A stretch of DNA of 64,000 nt from Flavobacterium circumlabens (GTDB lineage Bacteria > Bacteroidota > Bacteroidia > Flavobacteriales > Flavobacteriaceae): NCBI RefSeq assembly GCF_004345565.1, contig NZ_SLWA01000003.1, forward strand, positions 434,001 to 498,000, written 5' to 3'. Shown piece by piece: positions 43,282 through 51,295 of this stretch (positions are counted from its first letter, which is position 1; each line of letters opens with the position of its first letter). The notes below the pieces were generated by a model that was not told the DNA's origin, did not search any database, and saw only the letters and a list, made by a program, of their open reading frames with translations. Made by a program: the position numbers and the translations under genes.

Positions 43282-44085
43282 ATGAATAAAGTCATTTTAA
43301 TTACCGGAGGATCATCAGGGATTGGAAAATCTATTGGAGAATTTTTAAATCAAAAAGGATTCACCGTGTACGGAACCAGCCGAAATCCTGAAAAAGTATT
43401 TAATTCTGTTTTTCCCCTTGTAGCTTTAGATGTCCGAAATGCAGCATCCATACAAACGGCTGTAGCAAAAATTATTGCAACAACCGGACGTTTAGATGTG
43501 GTGATCAATAATGCCGGGGTTGGAATTACCGGGCCTTTGGAAGAAATTCCGATGGAAGAAATCAAAAATAATTTTGAAACGAACTTCTTTGGTCCAATTG
43601 AAGTTATGAAAGCCGTTTTGCCCCAGATGCGCGAACAAAAATCAGGTCTGATTATCAATATTACTTCTATCGCAGGTTATATGGGATTGCCGTACAGGAG
43701 CGTTTATTCGGCTTCGAAAGGGGCGCTGGAACTGATTACCGAAGCCTTGCGTATGGAAGTTAAATCTTTCGGAATCGATATTACCAACGTGGCACCGGGT
43801 GATTTTGCCACCAATATTGCCGCAGGGCGTTATCATGCCCCTGTAATTTCAGGTTCTGCTTATGAAAAAGTGTATGGAGAAGTGCTGTCTACCATGAACG
43901 AACATGTAGATGCCGGAAGCGATCCGAACCAAATGGCGGAAGCCATCTATAAAATTATGCAGTCTAAAAAACCAAATGTACACTACAAAGTGGGTGTTTT
44001 TATGCAGAAATTTTCAATCGTATTAAAGCGAATTCTTCCTGATACGGTTTATGAGAAGATGTTGATGAATCATTATAAACTATAA
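43282..44085 (+). CDS. SDR-family NAD(P)-dependent oxidoreductase
   Basis: 267 residues, classical short-chain dehydrogenase. GGSSGIGKS is the coenzyme loop (9-17), NNAG lies at about 79-82, Ser in INITSIAG, and YSASKGALE holds the catalytic Tyr and Lys. The Arg in YGTSRNPEKV suggests NADP preference. Substrate unknown; the C-terminal extension with a hydrophobic helix resembles retinol/steroid-type SDRs. It is 8 bp upstream of the next gene, so cotranscribed. A decayed copy of its 3' part lies at 45188. Confidence 0.88.
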   Translation: MNKVILITGGSSGIGKSIGEFLNQKGFTVYGTSRNPEKVFNSVFPLVALDVRNAASIQTAVAKIIATTGRLDVVINNAGVGITGPLEEIPMEEIKNNFETNFFGPIEVMKAVLPQMREQKSGLIINITSIAGYMGLPYRSVYSASKGALELITEALRMEVKSFGIDITNVAPGDFATNIAAGRYHAPVISGSAYEKVYGEVLSTMNEHVDAGSDPNQMAEAIYKIMQSKKPNVHYKVGVFMQKFSIVLKRILPDTVYEKMLMNHYKL

Positions 44086-44093
44086 AACTCAAA

Positions 44094-45158
44094 ATGAAGT
44101 ACTTTTTATTCCTTATTACTATTGCTTTTTGTTCCTGTTCTCCAAAAATAAGAACTTCTGTTTCAGAGAAACATGAAAAACTGGATAGTAAGTCCAATGT
44201 TATTGTTTTTAATACTAAAGCTGAATTGCCTGCTAATTTTAGTACAATTGGAACCGTCAAAATTGGAGATACCGGCTTTACTACCAATTGTGATTTTGCT
44301 ACCGTTCTTGAAGCAGCAAAAACAGAAGCAAGGAAAAATGGTGCTAATGCGTTCTTAATTACCGAACATTTGTATCCAAGTATGTTTGGAAGCTCCTGCC
44401 ATAGAATTAGTGCCGATTTATTGAGGATTGAAAACACTACCGATTATAGTAAACCTGTCATCAATAAAGATTCGATTCACTCAAAAGATCGTTTAAAATT
44501 AGTTGCCAATGAAGCGACAAATTATAAAAGTTCAAAATCTTCAGGTTTTTTGTTGTTGGCAAATGTGGCTCAAAGTTTCAGAGTTGCTTCATCGCCGGAT
44601 GGGTTAAATTCGGAGCAAAAAAAATATATGAAAAATTTAAAATCAGGACTTAGTTATGATATAAGTGCTTATTATCTTAAAGATGACAGAACTGGTTTCG
44701 GTTTGAAGTATAATGTTTATAAATCATCGGGAACAATCAGAAATCAGCAAATTACCCTGGACGACGGCATAAATTATCGAGGGGATTTTAGTGATGATAT
44801 AACAATTTCATTTATCGGACCTTCCTTTATACTTACAGAAGGTAAAAATGCAAGAGTTGGAGAGGCTAATTTAGAGCTTGCGATTGGATACATGTCCTAT
44901 CGGAATAATTCTACCATCATTGGCAGTCCGTTAAAAATAACGGGGTCTAATTTGGGTATGATTGCCGGAATGGGATATCATTTTAGGATAACGCCGCATT
45001 TTTTATTAGGCGCACAAGCTAATTTCGTTGGAGGTGTTTTACGAAAACTAAAATATGAATATCCAAATGGCATTACAGAAACGATTAAACTTGAGGATGA
45101 AGAAGTTGAAAATTTGTGGAGAATTGATTTGGCTGTCGGGGCTAAATTTAGATTCTAA
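44094..45158 (+). CDS. Putative lipoprotein with C-terminal beta-barrel domain
   Basis: 354 residues. The signal sequence (MKYFLFLITIAFCSCS) has Cys13 and Cys15, consistent with a lipobox. Residues 25-115 form a small alpha/beta domain with two cysteines (TNCDF, SSCHR) that resembles the short stress-lipoprotein folds seen in DUF4156-type proteins. From about 185 the pattern turns into amphipathic strands and ends LAVGAKFRF, the outer-membrane barrel signature. A lipid anchor plus a barrel in one chain is unusual. Function not known. Confidence 0.65.
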   Translation: MKYFLFLITIAFCSCSPKIRTSVSEKHEKLDSKSNVIVFNTKAELPANFSTIGTVKIGDTGFTTNCDFATVLEAAKTEARKNGANAFLITEHLYPSMFGSSCHRISADLLRIENTTDYSKPVINKDSIHSKDRLKLVANEATNYKSSKSSGFLLLANVAQSFRVASSPDGLNSEQKKYMKNLKSGLSYDISAYYLKDDRTGFGLKYNVYKSSGTIRNQQITLDDGINYRGDFSDDITISFIGPSFILTEGKNARVGEANLELAIGYMSYRNNSTIIGSPLKITGSNLGMIAGMGYHFRITPHFLLGAQANFVGGVLRKLKYEYPNGITETIKLEDEEVENLWRIDLAVGAKFRF

Positions 45159-45187
45159 GCTGTATTTTTTTTTAATATGGTTTCCTG

Positions 45188-45281
45188 ATGTGATCATACA
45201 GGTAATTTCAGAACCTTCTTACGAAAAGATATAGGGGGAAAGCATTTTCTGCTATGAATAAACATGTTGATGAAGCAATCC
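45188..45281 (+). pseudogene. Decayed fragment of an SDR gene
   Basis: About 94 bp align with 43831-43925 of the SDR gene over its 3' part, covering the protein stretch VISGSAYEKVYGEV to MNEHVDAG. The copy reads VIS-x-PSYEK then a TAG stop, and after one frameshift MNKHVDE. By eye, roughly two thirds of the bases match. It is a relic of a second SDR gene or of a partial duplication. The 640-bp gap 45159-45799 has no intact gene; it also holds the repeats at 45309 and 45612. Confidence 0.55.
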
Positions 45282-45308
45282 TAAAAAACTTAGGAATAAT
45301 AAAAAAAT

Positions 45309-45403
45309 TACCGCAAAGTGCGCAAAGATTTAAACAAGGTTCGCAAAGTTTATAAACAGCTTTGTGAACTTTGCGTTTTTTTTCATCGCTTACATTGCGG
45401 TAA
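45309..45403. repeat. Long imperfect palindrome built from GCAAAG words
   Basis: TTACCGCAA at the left pairs with TTGCGGTAA at the right (45396-45404). Inside, CGCAAAG and TTCGCAAAG face CTTTGTGAACTTTGCG. Elements of this wording are, from memory, a common Flavobacterium intergenic repeat. No promoter or coding frame overlaps it. Confidence 0.55.
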
Positions 45404-45611
45404 ATTTATTTCATCGAGTTATTAATTTAAATTCTTGTATGTTAGAATCTTTAGAATCGACTAACGGACAAGATAAAAGATGTACCAGAAGTATAGAAAA
45501 ACAGACCTTCAGCAAGGTTTACAATCAGGATTCAAATCTTTAATTTCCCTGACAAGGTGACCGAAAAAGAGCAAAAAAAACAAAAATCTCCAATAAAGTT
45601 CAGATATAGGA

Positions 45612-45662
45612 GTGACGGAGCGGTGACGGAGGAGTGACGGCAACGTGACGGAGGAATGACAT
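45612..45662. repeat. 11-bp tandem repeats (GTGACGG unit)
   Basis: GTGACGG begins at 45612, 45623, 45634 and 45645, and a variant ATGACAT at 45656: an exact 11-bp period over five units. A further GTGACAGG lies at 45683. The period is not a multiple of three, so it is not a coding repeat, and it is close to one DNA turn. Confidence 0.7.
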
Positions 45663-45799
45663 AACGAAAATTTAATGTCAAAGTGACAGGATTGAGGTAA
45701 AACGGTAGAGACAGGAATGCTGTACTATATAATTAGTACATCAATTGCTACTATCCGGAAATATAAAAATGCCTTATTTTTTGTGCAATCAATTCAGGT

Positions 45800-46300
45800 T
45801 TAGGAACAGGAAGTCTTTTGAATAATATTCTTTTTACAAAGCAGTATAAGTTCTTCAATTTGCTGTTGTGGCATTTTAACGGCACATTCAATGATCTCTC
45901 TTCCATTGTCTACAATCAAAATACCCTCGTGGTCTTCTTCATAGCCAACCGGTGAAACGAAATACGTAAGGTTTTCGTTTTTAATTGTTTTTTTAGCATC
46001 GCGAAACCATCCGTAATTGGCTTCGTAAACGATTTCATTTTTCGAGTATTGTATTATTTCTTCTCCGTAAGTATTCCATAAGGCAACTCGTAATAAGTAG
46101 AATCCAAAAAGGGAGAAAATTCCAATTCCTATTATAAAGCCAAAATGCAAACCTTCTCCTAATGCGATGGAAGCAATTGTTCCGGCGGCTGGAAAAATAA
46201 AAAAAGCAAAAGCAAAAAAATATAATACTATTCGAATGATAAAAGGGGATTTTCGAACAGTGAGTTTTAGCTGGTCGTTTTCAAGAAGAAATTGTGGCAT
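45800..46300 (-). CDS. Hypothetical membrane protein, 166 aa
   Basis: 166 residues. Two membrane helices in the first half (IRIVLYFFAFAFFIFPAAG and FGFIIGIGIFSLFGFYLL) are followed by a soluble domain of about 85 residues (EIIQYSKNEIVYEANYG..., ending KKNIIQ), a layout like small PH-like bPH domains. No family firmly recognised. It is isolated, with relics and repeats upstream on the other strand. Confidence 0.6.
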   Translation of the reverse strand: MPQFLLENDQLKLTVRKSPFIIRIVLYFFAFAFFIFPAAGTIASIALGEGLHFGFIIGIGIFSLFGFYLLRVALWNTYGEEIIQYSKNEIVYEANYGWFRDAKKTIKNENLTYFVSPVGYEEDHEGILIVDNGREIIECAVKMPQQQIEELILLCKKNIIQKTSCS

Positions 46301-46599
46301 AGTTTAAGGGAATTGTAGGTGCAGGGAAACAGGAGTATAAATAGTAAAAAAAGCTACAAATGATCTTCGGCAGCGCAGGTAAGCCATCTTTATTCGGTAA
46401 CCCTTGCTATTGCTGCAAAACTCATCCTGTTGTCTTGTTTGAAATTTTCTTCAACACTTTGGGACTTTAATTTTGTCTAAAAATACAAAATATTTCGGTT
46501 TTGGACTGATTTAAGTTTTGGGATAAAGGACTTTAATTTCAGATTTATTTTTGGAGAGTTTAATTTTTGAAATTATTAGTTGTAATTTTACGACGATTT

Positions 46600-46709
46600 G
46601 CGTGAGGGATAGGAGTGAACTACCAAAGTAGTACGGATAGCCCGACCGCATTTACGAAAGGCGCGAATAAGCGGTGTATAAAGTGCGCCTTTTGAGAATG
46701 GGGTCACGC
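46600..46709 (+). ncRNA. Structured RNA element ahead of the transaldolase-like gene (module copy B)
   Basis: In the 442-bp gap 46301-46742, otherwise without a gene. The outer stem GCGTGA (46600-46605) / TCACGC (46704-46709) encloses two arms. Arm 1 is GGG-ATAGGAGTGA-ACTAC-CAAA-GTAGT-ACGGATAG-CCC (46606-46643), sharing its loop with the element at 4051. Arm 2 has an 8-bp stem AAAGGCGC (46657) / GCGCCTTT (46685). The element ends 34 nt before the ATG of the next gene, so it lies in its leader. I believe it belongs to the Flavo-1 type of RNA, from memory. A cis-regulatory role is possible but unproven. Confidence 0.65.
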
Positions 46710-46742
46710 CCGAATTATGAACACAATTAAATTTAAATACAT

Positions 46743-47402
46743 ATGAAATTTTTTATTGACACAGCTAATTTAGCTCAGATTAAAGAAGCACAGGCTTTAG
46801 GTGTTTTGGATGGTGTAACTACAAATCCGTCATTGATGGCAAAAGAAGGGATCACCGGAAAAGATAATATTCTGAAGCATTACGTTGATATTTGTAATCT
46901 TGTTGAAGGTGATGTGAGTGCTGAAGTGAATGCACTGGATTTTGACGGAATGATCAAAGAAGGTGAGGAGTTGGCTGAATTACACGAGCAAATCGTAGTA
47001 AAATTACCAATTACGAAAGAAGGTGTTATGGCTGCTAAATATTTCTCTGATAAAGGAATTAAAACAAATGTAACGTTAGTGTTTTCAGCAGGTCAGGCTT
47101 TATTGGCTGCAAAAGCAGGTGCAACTTATGTTTCTCCGTTTATTGGCCGTTTAGATGATGTTTCTACAGATGGTCTGAACCTGATTCAGGAAATCAGAGA
47201 GATCTATGATAACTACGGTTATGAGACTCAGATTCTGGCTGCTTCCGTACGTCATACCATGCATATTGTAAACTGTGCTAAAATTGGTGCTGATGTAATG
47301 ACAGGACCTCTTTCTGCTATTTATGGTTTATTGAAACACCCGTTAACAGATATCGGATTGGCTCAGTTTGTGGCTGATTTTGAAAAAGGGAACAACAAAT
47401 AG
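46743..47402 (+). CDS. fsa: Fructose-6-phosphate aldolase / transaldolase-like (subfamily 3)
   Basis: 219 residues, the short form of transaldolase. Motifs: FFIDTANL (3-10), GVTTNPSL (24-31), the Schiff-base lysine in VVKLP (Lys87), NVTLVFS, and SPFIGRLDD. Short members act as fructose-6-phosphate aldolase or as transaldolase. In Flavobacterium without another long-form enzyme, a transaldolase role in the pentose phosphate pathway is likely. It is preceded by a structured RNA leader at 46600 and closed by a terminator at 47423. Confidence 0.88.
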   Translation: MKFFIDTANLAQIKEAQALGVLDGVTTNPSLMAKEGITGKDNILKHYVDICNLVEGDVSAEVNALDFDGMIKEGEELAELHEQIVVKLPITKEGVMAAKYFSDKGIKTNVTLVFSAGQALLAAKAGATYVSPFIGRLDDVSTDGLNLIQEIREIYDNYGYETQILAASVRHTMHIVNCAKIGADVMTGPLSAIYGLLKHPLTDIGLAQFVADFEKGNNK

Positions 47403-47422
47403 TTTTACCCAAAAAGAATTGT

Positions 47423-47462
47423 AAATCGCTGTCTTTCTTATGAGAGACAGCGATTTTTTTTA
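47423..47462 (+). terminator. Terminator after the transaldolase-like gene
   Basis: Stem AAATCGCTGTCT / AGACAGCGATTT, T7 downstream. Confidence 0.85.
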
Positions 47463-47565
47463 GTATGCAGGAGAATCTAGCAGCAGTTTTGGTATTTTCT
47501 TAGCGGGGGGTGTAGGTAAACAACCAGACTATGTTGTAGAATTTTGAATTCATTTGAATTGAAAT

Positions 47566-47606
47566 AAAAAGACCCGTTTTACAAATTGTAAAACGGGTCT
47601 TTTTAT
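47566..47606 (-). terminator. Terminator of the sugar-permease gene
   Basis: Stem AAAAAGACCCGTTTTAC / GTAAAACGGGTCTTTTT (17 bp) with a 7-nt loop. It is symmetric, so it can also stop plus-strand transcripts, but it lies 20 bp past the permease stop. Confidence 0.85.
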
Positions 47607-47625
47607 GTTGTTTTTTCAGAAGATT

Positions 47626-49101
47626 TTAGTGTCCTCCTCCTTCGCTCTGAACGTGGCTTACGCCCTGGCTTTTTAATATTTTAGGGCAGTAGAAGCCATA
47701 AAACGCTAAATAGGCAAAACCAAGTAAGGGTACGATATAAGAGAAGTGGGTGTAGGTAATACCTAATATTCCGTTTGGATGTGTTAAATCTAAATCACAG
47801 ATACTTCCCTGAACTAATGGAATAACGCCACCGCCAAGAATCATCATGATTAAGAAAGACGAAGCTTTTCCTGTGTTTTTTCCTAATCCTGCGATTGCTA
47901 AATCGAAGATAGAAGGCCACATTATAGACAAAAATAATCCACCTGAGATAAAGAAGAATTTAGCAATTTCTGTATACGGGCAAACTAATCCGGCAACCAT
48001 CATTAATAAACCGGAGATTCCGAAAAGCATTAATGTTTTTCCCGCATTTTTTCCGCCTACGAAACTTACTGCTATAAATAGTAAAATCCAGATTGGGTAA
48101 ATGTAGAAAGAAGATACATCATGCGCAGCAAAAACGTTTGCTCCGATAATAACTCCGAACGCTAAAGCGGGTACGATAAATTTAAGAGCCGTGTTTACTA
48201 AGTTGGATGTGTTGAAAACATTCACCCCGCCATTCCAGCGACCTATCATTAAACTTCCCCAGTAAAGGGCAATAAACGGAGAAATAGCATCTTCTAGAAT
48301 ATTACCGAATTCATTTGTTTTTAATAAGGCAGGTAAGTTACTAATGATAGTTACCTCGGTTCCCACATAAATAAAGATTCCCAACATTCCCAAATACAAT
48401 TGCGGGTAGTCTAAAATGCTGAATTTAGCATGTTTTTGTTCCAGTTTAGCTTCTTCCTCATCTATTTTAGCCGGATCTTCGATTTTAGAAAAATACATGA
48501 AAATCGCAACCAGGATAAAAGCAAGTCCTAAAATGATAAAAGGCAATTTGATATCTTCCAGAGAAAGGTTTGTTTTTTTGTTGTCTCCCATTCCAAAAAG
48601 AGCAATTCCTAAAAGGATTGCACCAATAGTAGTTCCGAAAGAGTTTACACCTCCTGCCAATGTCAAACGGTGTGCTCCGGTATTCGGGCTTCCCATTTTA
48701 ATAGCAAGCGGATTTGCTACAATTTGCTGAATAGAAAATCCTAAACCAACCGTAAACAAAGCAGTTAAAAAGAAAGGAAAACTTTCCATTGTAGCGGCAG
48801 GAACGAATAAAAATGAACCAACTGCAGAAAGAATTAATCCCGCAGAAAGGGTCTTTTTATATCCGAATTTCTGTAAAACATCTGATTTTAGGGATACTAA
48901 AAAGAAGATAATTGATCCTACAAAATATGCAGCGTAAAAAGCCCAGGCCACCAATTGTGACTGAACCTGAGATAAAGTAAATACTTTTTTGAATACTGGG
49001 ATAAGGATGTCATTGGCCGAGCCGACAAAACCCCAAAAGAAGAAGACGATTATCAAAGAGATAAACTGCCCCCACTTGGTCTGTACATTTTCTGAACTCA
49101 T
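47626..49101 (-). CDS. MFS sugar permease (FucP/NagP-like), probably GlcNAc
   Basis: 491 residues with 12 membrane segments. It starts with WGQFISLIIVFFFWGFVGSANDIL and continues with NPLAIKMGSP, LAGGVNSFGTTIGAILLG and the central charged loop (205-230), matching the FHS sugar:proton symporters (glucose/galactose, fucose, NagP). Position beside a chitin-type SusC/D locus suggests GlcNAc or its dimer as substrate. It is the last gene (distal, minus) of the regulator side. A TTTAAACCAACAACA word at 49204 upstream resembles the susC control motif. Confidence 0.82.
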   Translation of the reverse strand: MSSENVQTKWGQFISLIIVFFFWGFVGSANDILIPVFKKVFTLSQVQSQLVAWAFYAAYFVGSIIFFLVSLKSDVLQKFGYKKTLSAGLILSAVGSFLFVPAATMESFPFFLTALFTVGLGFSIQQIVANPLAIKMGSPNTGAHRLTLAGGVNSFGTTIGAILLGIALFGMGDNKKTNLSLEDIKLPFIILGLAFILVAIFMYFSKIEDPAKIDEEEAKLEQKHAKFSILDYPQLYLGMLGIFIYVGTEVTIISNLPALLKTNEFGNILEDAISPFIALYWGSLMIGRWNGGVNVFNTSNLVNTALKFIVPALAFGVIIGANVFAAHDVSSFYIYPIWILLFIAVSFVGGKNAGKTLMLFGISGLLMMVAGLVCPYTEIAKFFFISGGLFLSIMWPSIFDLAIAGLGKNTGKASSFLIMMILGGGVIPLVQGSICDLDLTHPNGILGITYTHFSYIVPLLGFAYLAFYGFYCPKILKSQGVSHVQSEGGGH

Positions 49102-49203
49102 AATAGTAGTAAAGGTTAATTTTATTATTTATGTTTTTTGAAGACCGTAAATATATTTGTTAAGTATATCAAAAAAAAATAAAAAGACACAAATAATGTT
49201 AAA

Positions 49204-49218
49204 TTTAAACCAACAACA
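49204..49218 (-). promoter_or_regulatory. Possible LytTR-type half site upstream of the sugar permease
   Basis: On the minus strand it reads TGTTGTTGGTTTAAA, which differs at one base from the TGTCGTTGGTTTAAA upstream of the second susC. A weaker copy (TTATTTGTGTC) lies about 20 bp downstream. It is therefore a candidate third target of the locus regulator. Confidence 0.4.
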
Positions 49219-49280
49219 GTATTTTTTCAACAAAGTGTTAATTTTTAGCCTCTTGAAAAACAGAATTTGGAACAGCGTTT

Positions 49281-49982
49281 TTATTCCAGAATTTTATTTT
49301 TTACTTCTTTGCTGTAGTTTCGGCCAATAGGAATGGTATACGATTGGATCTGAATGCGGTTTCCTTCAATAGATTTTACCTTATTTAAGGCAATAACGTA
49401 CGATTTATGGATACGCAGGAAGCGATCAGCGGGTAATTCTTCAGATAAAGAAGTCAGTGATTTATGGGTAATATAGGTTTTATCTGGGGTTACGACTTTA
49501 ATGTATTCTTTCATTCCTTCCACAAACAGAATTTCTTCAATATTAATTTTCATCATCTTTTTATCTACTTTGATGAAAATATGAGAGTCGCCTTTTGAGG
49601 TTTCGACTTTAATATTATTCTTTAGATTATATTCGGTGGTGATTTTATTGATACACTTTATAAATCGGGGCAATGGAATTGGTTTTACCAAATAATCCAA
49701 AACATCAAGATCATAGCTTTCGGCAGCAAATTCACGAAATGCTGTTGTTATAATAACTTTAGTTTTACTTTCAATTAAGCTGATTAATTCAAAACCGGTC
49801 ATCATAGGCATGTTGATGTCTAAAAAGACAGCATCAACAGCAGTGCTGTTTATAAAATCGAGCGCTTCCAAAGAGTTATTAAAGGTACCTATAACTTCAA
49901 AGTCGGTAAAATTGCTGAAATAATTTTGCAGGACTTTGATTGCCAGTGGCTCATCATCAATCAACACGCATTTAATTTTCAT
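49281..49982 (-). CDS. LytTR-family response regulator
   Basis: 233 residues. Receiver domain with CVLIDDEPLA and the phospho-acceptor Asp55 in FLDINMP, followed by LytTR DNA-binding residues 135-233 (ILFVEGMKEYIKVVT, HKSLTSLSEELP, RIHKSYVIAL, IPIGRNYSKEV). LytTR proteins bind direct repeats about 21 bp apart, which is the spacing found upstream of both susC genes here. Its start overlaps the kinase stop by 11 bp, so kinase and regulator form a coupled pair. Confidence 0.88.
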   Translation of the reverse strand: MKIKCVLIDDEPLAIKVLQNYFSNFTDFEVIGTFNNSLEALDFINSTAVDAVFLDINMPMMTGFELISLIESKTKVIITTAFREFAAESYDLDVLDYLVKPIPLPRFIKCINKITTEYNLKNNIKVETSKGDSHIFIKVDKKMMKINIEEILFVEGMKEYIKVVTPDKTYITHKSLTSLSEELPADRFLRIHKSYVIALNKVKSIEGNRIQIQSYTIPIGRNYSKEVKNKILE

Positions 49983-51078
49983 TACGAATAGGTATTTGCA
50001 AACGGATTATATAGTAATTGAGCTTAGTTGTATGTTTTAAACTGAAATCGTTTTTATAAATTAATTTTAATCTCTTTTTGGTATTGGCTAATCCGATACC
50101 TCCTTTTGAGTTTAGATTTGGTGAAATTACAAAATTATTTAGGATTTCAAAATCTAACATTTTAGTAGCGGTAACTTTACAATTGATTTTAATTTTCAGG
50201 TTTTTATTGTTGAGACCACCGTGTTTAAAGGCGTTTTCGACCAGTGAAATAAAGATCAGCGGAGGGACGACCACATCTTCTATATCCGATTCCAGGTTAA
50301 TGGTAACTTCCACATTCTCAAAGCGTAACTTTTCGATTTCGATGTAATTCTGAATATAATCTATTTCTTTGATCAGCGGAACAAATTTGGTTCCTTTCAC
50401 ATCATATAAGACATATTCCATCAGGTTGGACAATTTGATAATTACATCCGGAACCTTATCTGAAGATTCTAAGGAGAGTGCATACAGATTGTTTAGGGTA
50501 TTAAAGAAAAAATGCGGCTGGATCTGATTTTCAAGATATTTTAACTTGATCTTGAATTGATTTTCTCTCAGTGACCGGTTTCTTTCTCTTTCGCGCAGCC
50601 AGGTTAAGGTAAGATAAACCGATGATGCCATTGCCAGAACGTACAATTCTCCAATACAAACGGCAACAATATGGTTGATCTCAAAAGGATGGTATTCGCG
50701 GTTTGCTTCCGGCCATATATTTTCGGATATAATATAATAGGTAAGGGCGGTTTTCAATAAATAAATACCAAACAGACTTACAATTAAGGCGAATGTGTAT
50801 TGGATGTATTTCTGCTTTAAAACAAATTTCGGAACTAAAACAAAAAGATTAAAATAGACCAGAGGAATGTGCAGCGAAAACTCGATCAGATTCGATTTGA
50901 ATGAATATGGATAATCGTTGAAGTAGGCACCCCATCTTAAAAAGTTAAGAGTAAAATAACTTCCCCAAAACCAAAAATGGTTTTGAAGCTTTATGTCGAA
51001 TTTTAATTTTTGAAGTTCGTTCAACTTTATTTTTAAGGAATTAGAGTGGTGTGTCTTTATTGAATAAAGATTTTGCAA
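49972..51078 (-). CDS. LytS-type sensor histidine kinase (His_kinase family)
   Basis: About 350-368 residues. Four membrane helices (about 36-165) are followed by the His_kinase domain with LENQIQPHFFFNTLNNLYALS (phospho-His in PHFFFN, two pieces) and an ATPase end with SLVENAFKHG and GGIGLANTKKRL. No periplasmic sensor domain is evident, so it probably senses a signal at or in the membrane. No in-frame ATG is near the start; TTG at 51078 or 51024 are the options. It is divergent from susC-1. Confidence 0.82.
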   Translation of the reverse strand: MQNLYSIKTHHSNSLKIKLNELQKLKFDIKLQNHFWFWGSYFTLNFLRWGAYFNDYPYSFKSNLIEFSLHIPLVYFNLFVLVPKFVLKQKYIQYTFALIVSLFGIYLLKTALTYYIISENIWPEANREYHPFEINHIVAVCIGELYVLAMASSVYLTLTWLRERERNRSLRENQFKIKLKYLENQIQPHFFFNTLNNLYALSLESSDKVPDVIIKLSNLMEYVLYDVKGTKFVPLIKEIDYIQNYIEIEKLRFENVEVTINLESDIEDVVVPPLIFISLVENAFKHGGLNNKNLKIKINCKVTATKMLDFEILNNFVISPNLNSKGGIGLANTKKRLKLIYKNDFSLKHTTKLNYYIIRLQIPIRNEN

Positions 51079-51163
51079 CTTTAAACAATTACAGGCTAAA
51101 ACGCAATTCTTTTGAATAAAATTTTGAAAAAAAATAGAAATGATGCTTTATTTTTATAGTAGA

Positions 51164-51231
51164 ACGTTTTCGTAAAACATAATGTTGATTGTTTTGTGTC
51201 GTTTGTTTAAGGTTTTGAGTTGTTTGTTTAA
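51164..51231 (+). promoter_or_regulatory. Control cassette A upstream of the first susC
   Basis: Three elements: inverted repeat ACGTTTT-CGT-AAAACAT (51164-51180); a conserved TTGATTGTTTT segment; and two direct repeats TCGTTTGTTTAA (from 51199) and TTGTTTGTTTAA (from 51220), exactly 21 bp apart. The same set occurs upstream of the second susC (57342) with the same 36-bp offset between inverted repeat and first CGTT. A likely LytTR regulator site plus an operator-like palindrome. Downstream, TAATTTTA (51248) is a near -7 match. Confidence 0.6.
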
Positions 51232-51295
51232 AATATTTTATTTATGTTAATTTTAACAATATTTTTATCGCTTAACCAACAAAACCATGACAAAA

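Noticed and set aside
45441..45545. Small coding gene (34 codons from ATG 45449 region)
   Set aside because: No ribosome-binding or promoter support, composition unremarkable, and it lies in a relic-rich gap.
45605..45660. Third copy of the ATAGGAG RNA module
   Set aside because: Only the left loop word ATAGGAGTGA is present; no CGGATAG partner or closing stem follows.
45612..45690. CRISPR array
   Set aside because: Units are 11 bp with 4-bp spacers, far too short, and no cas genes are present.
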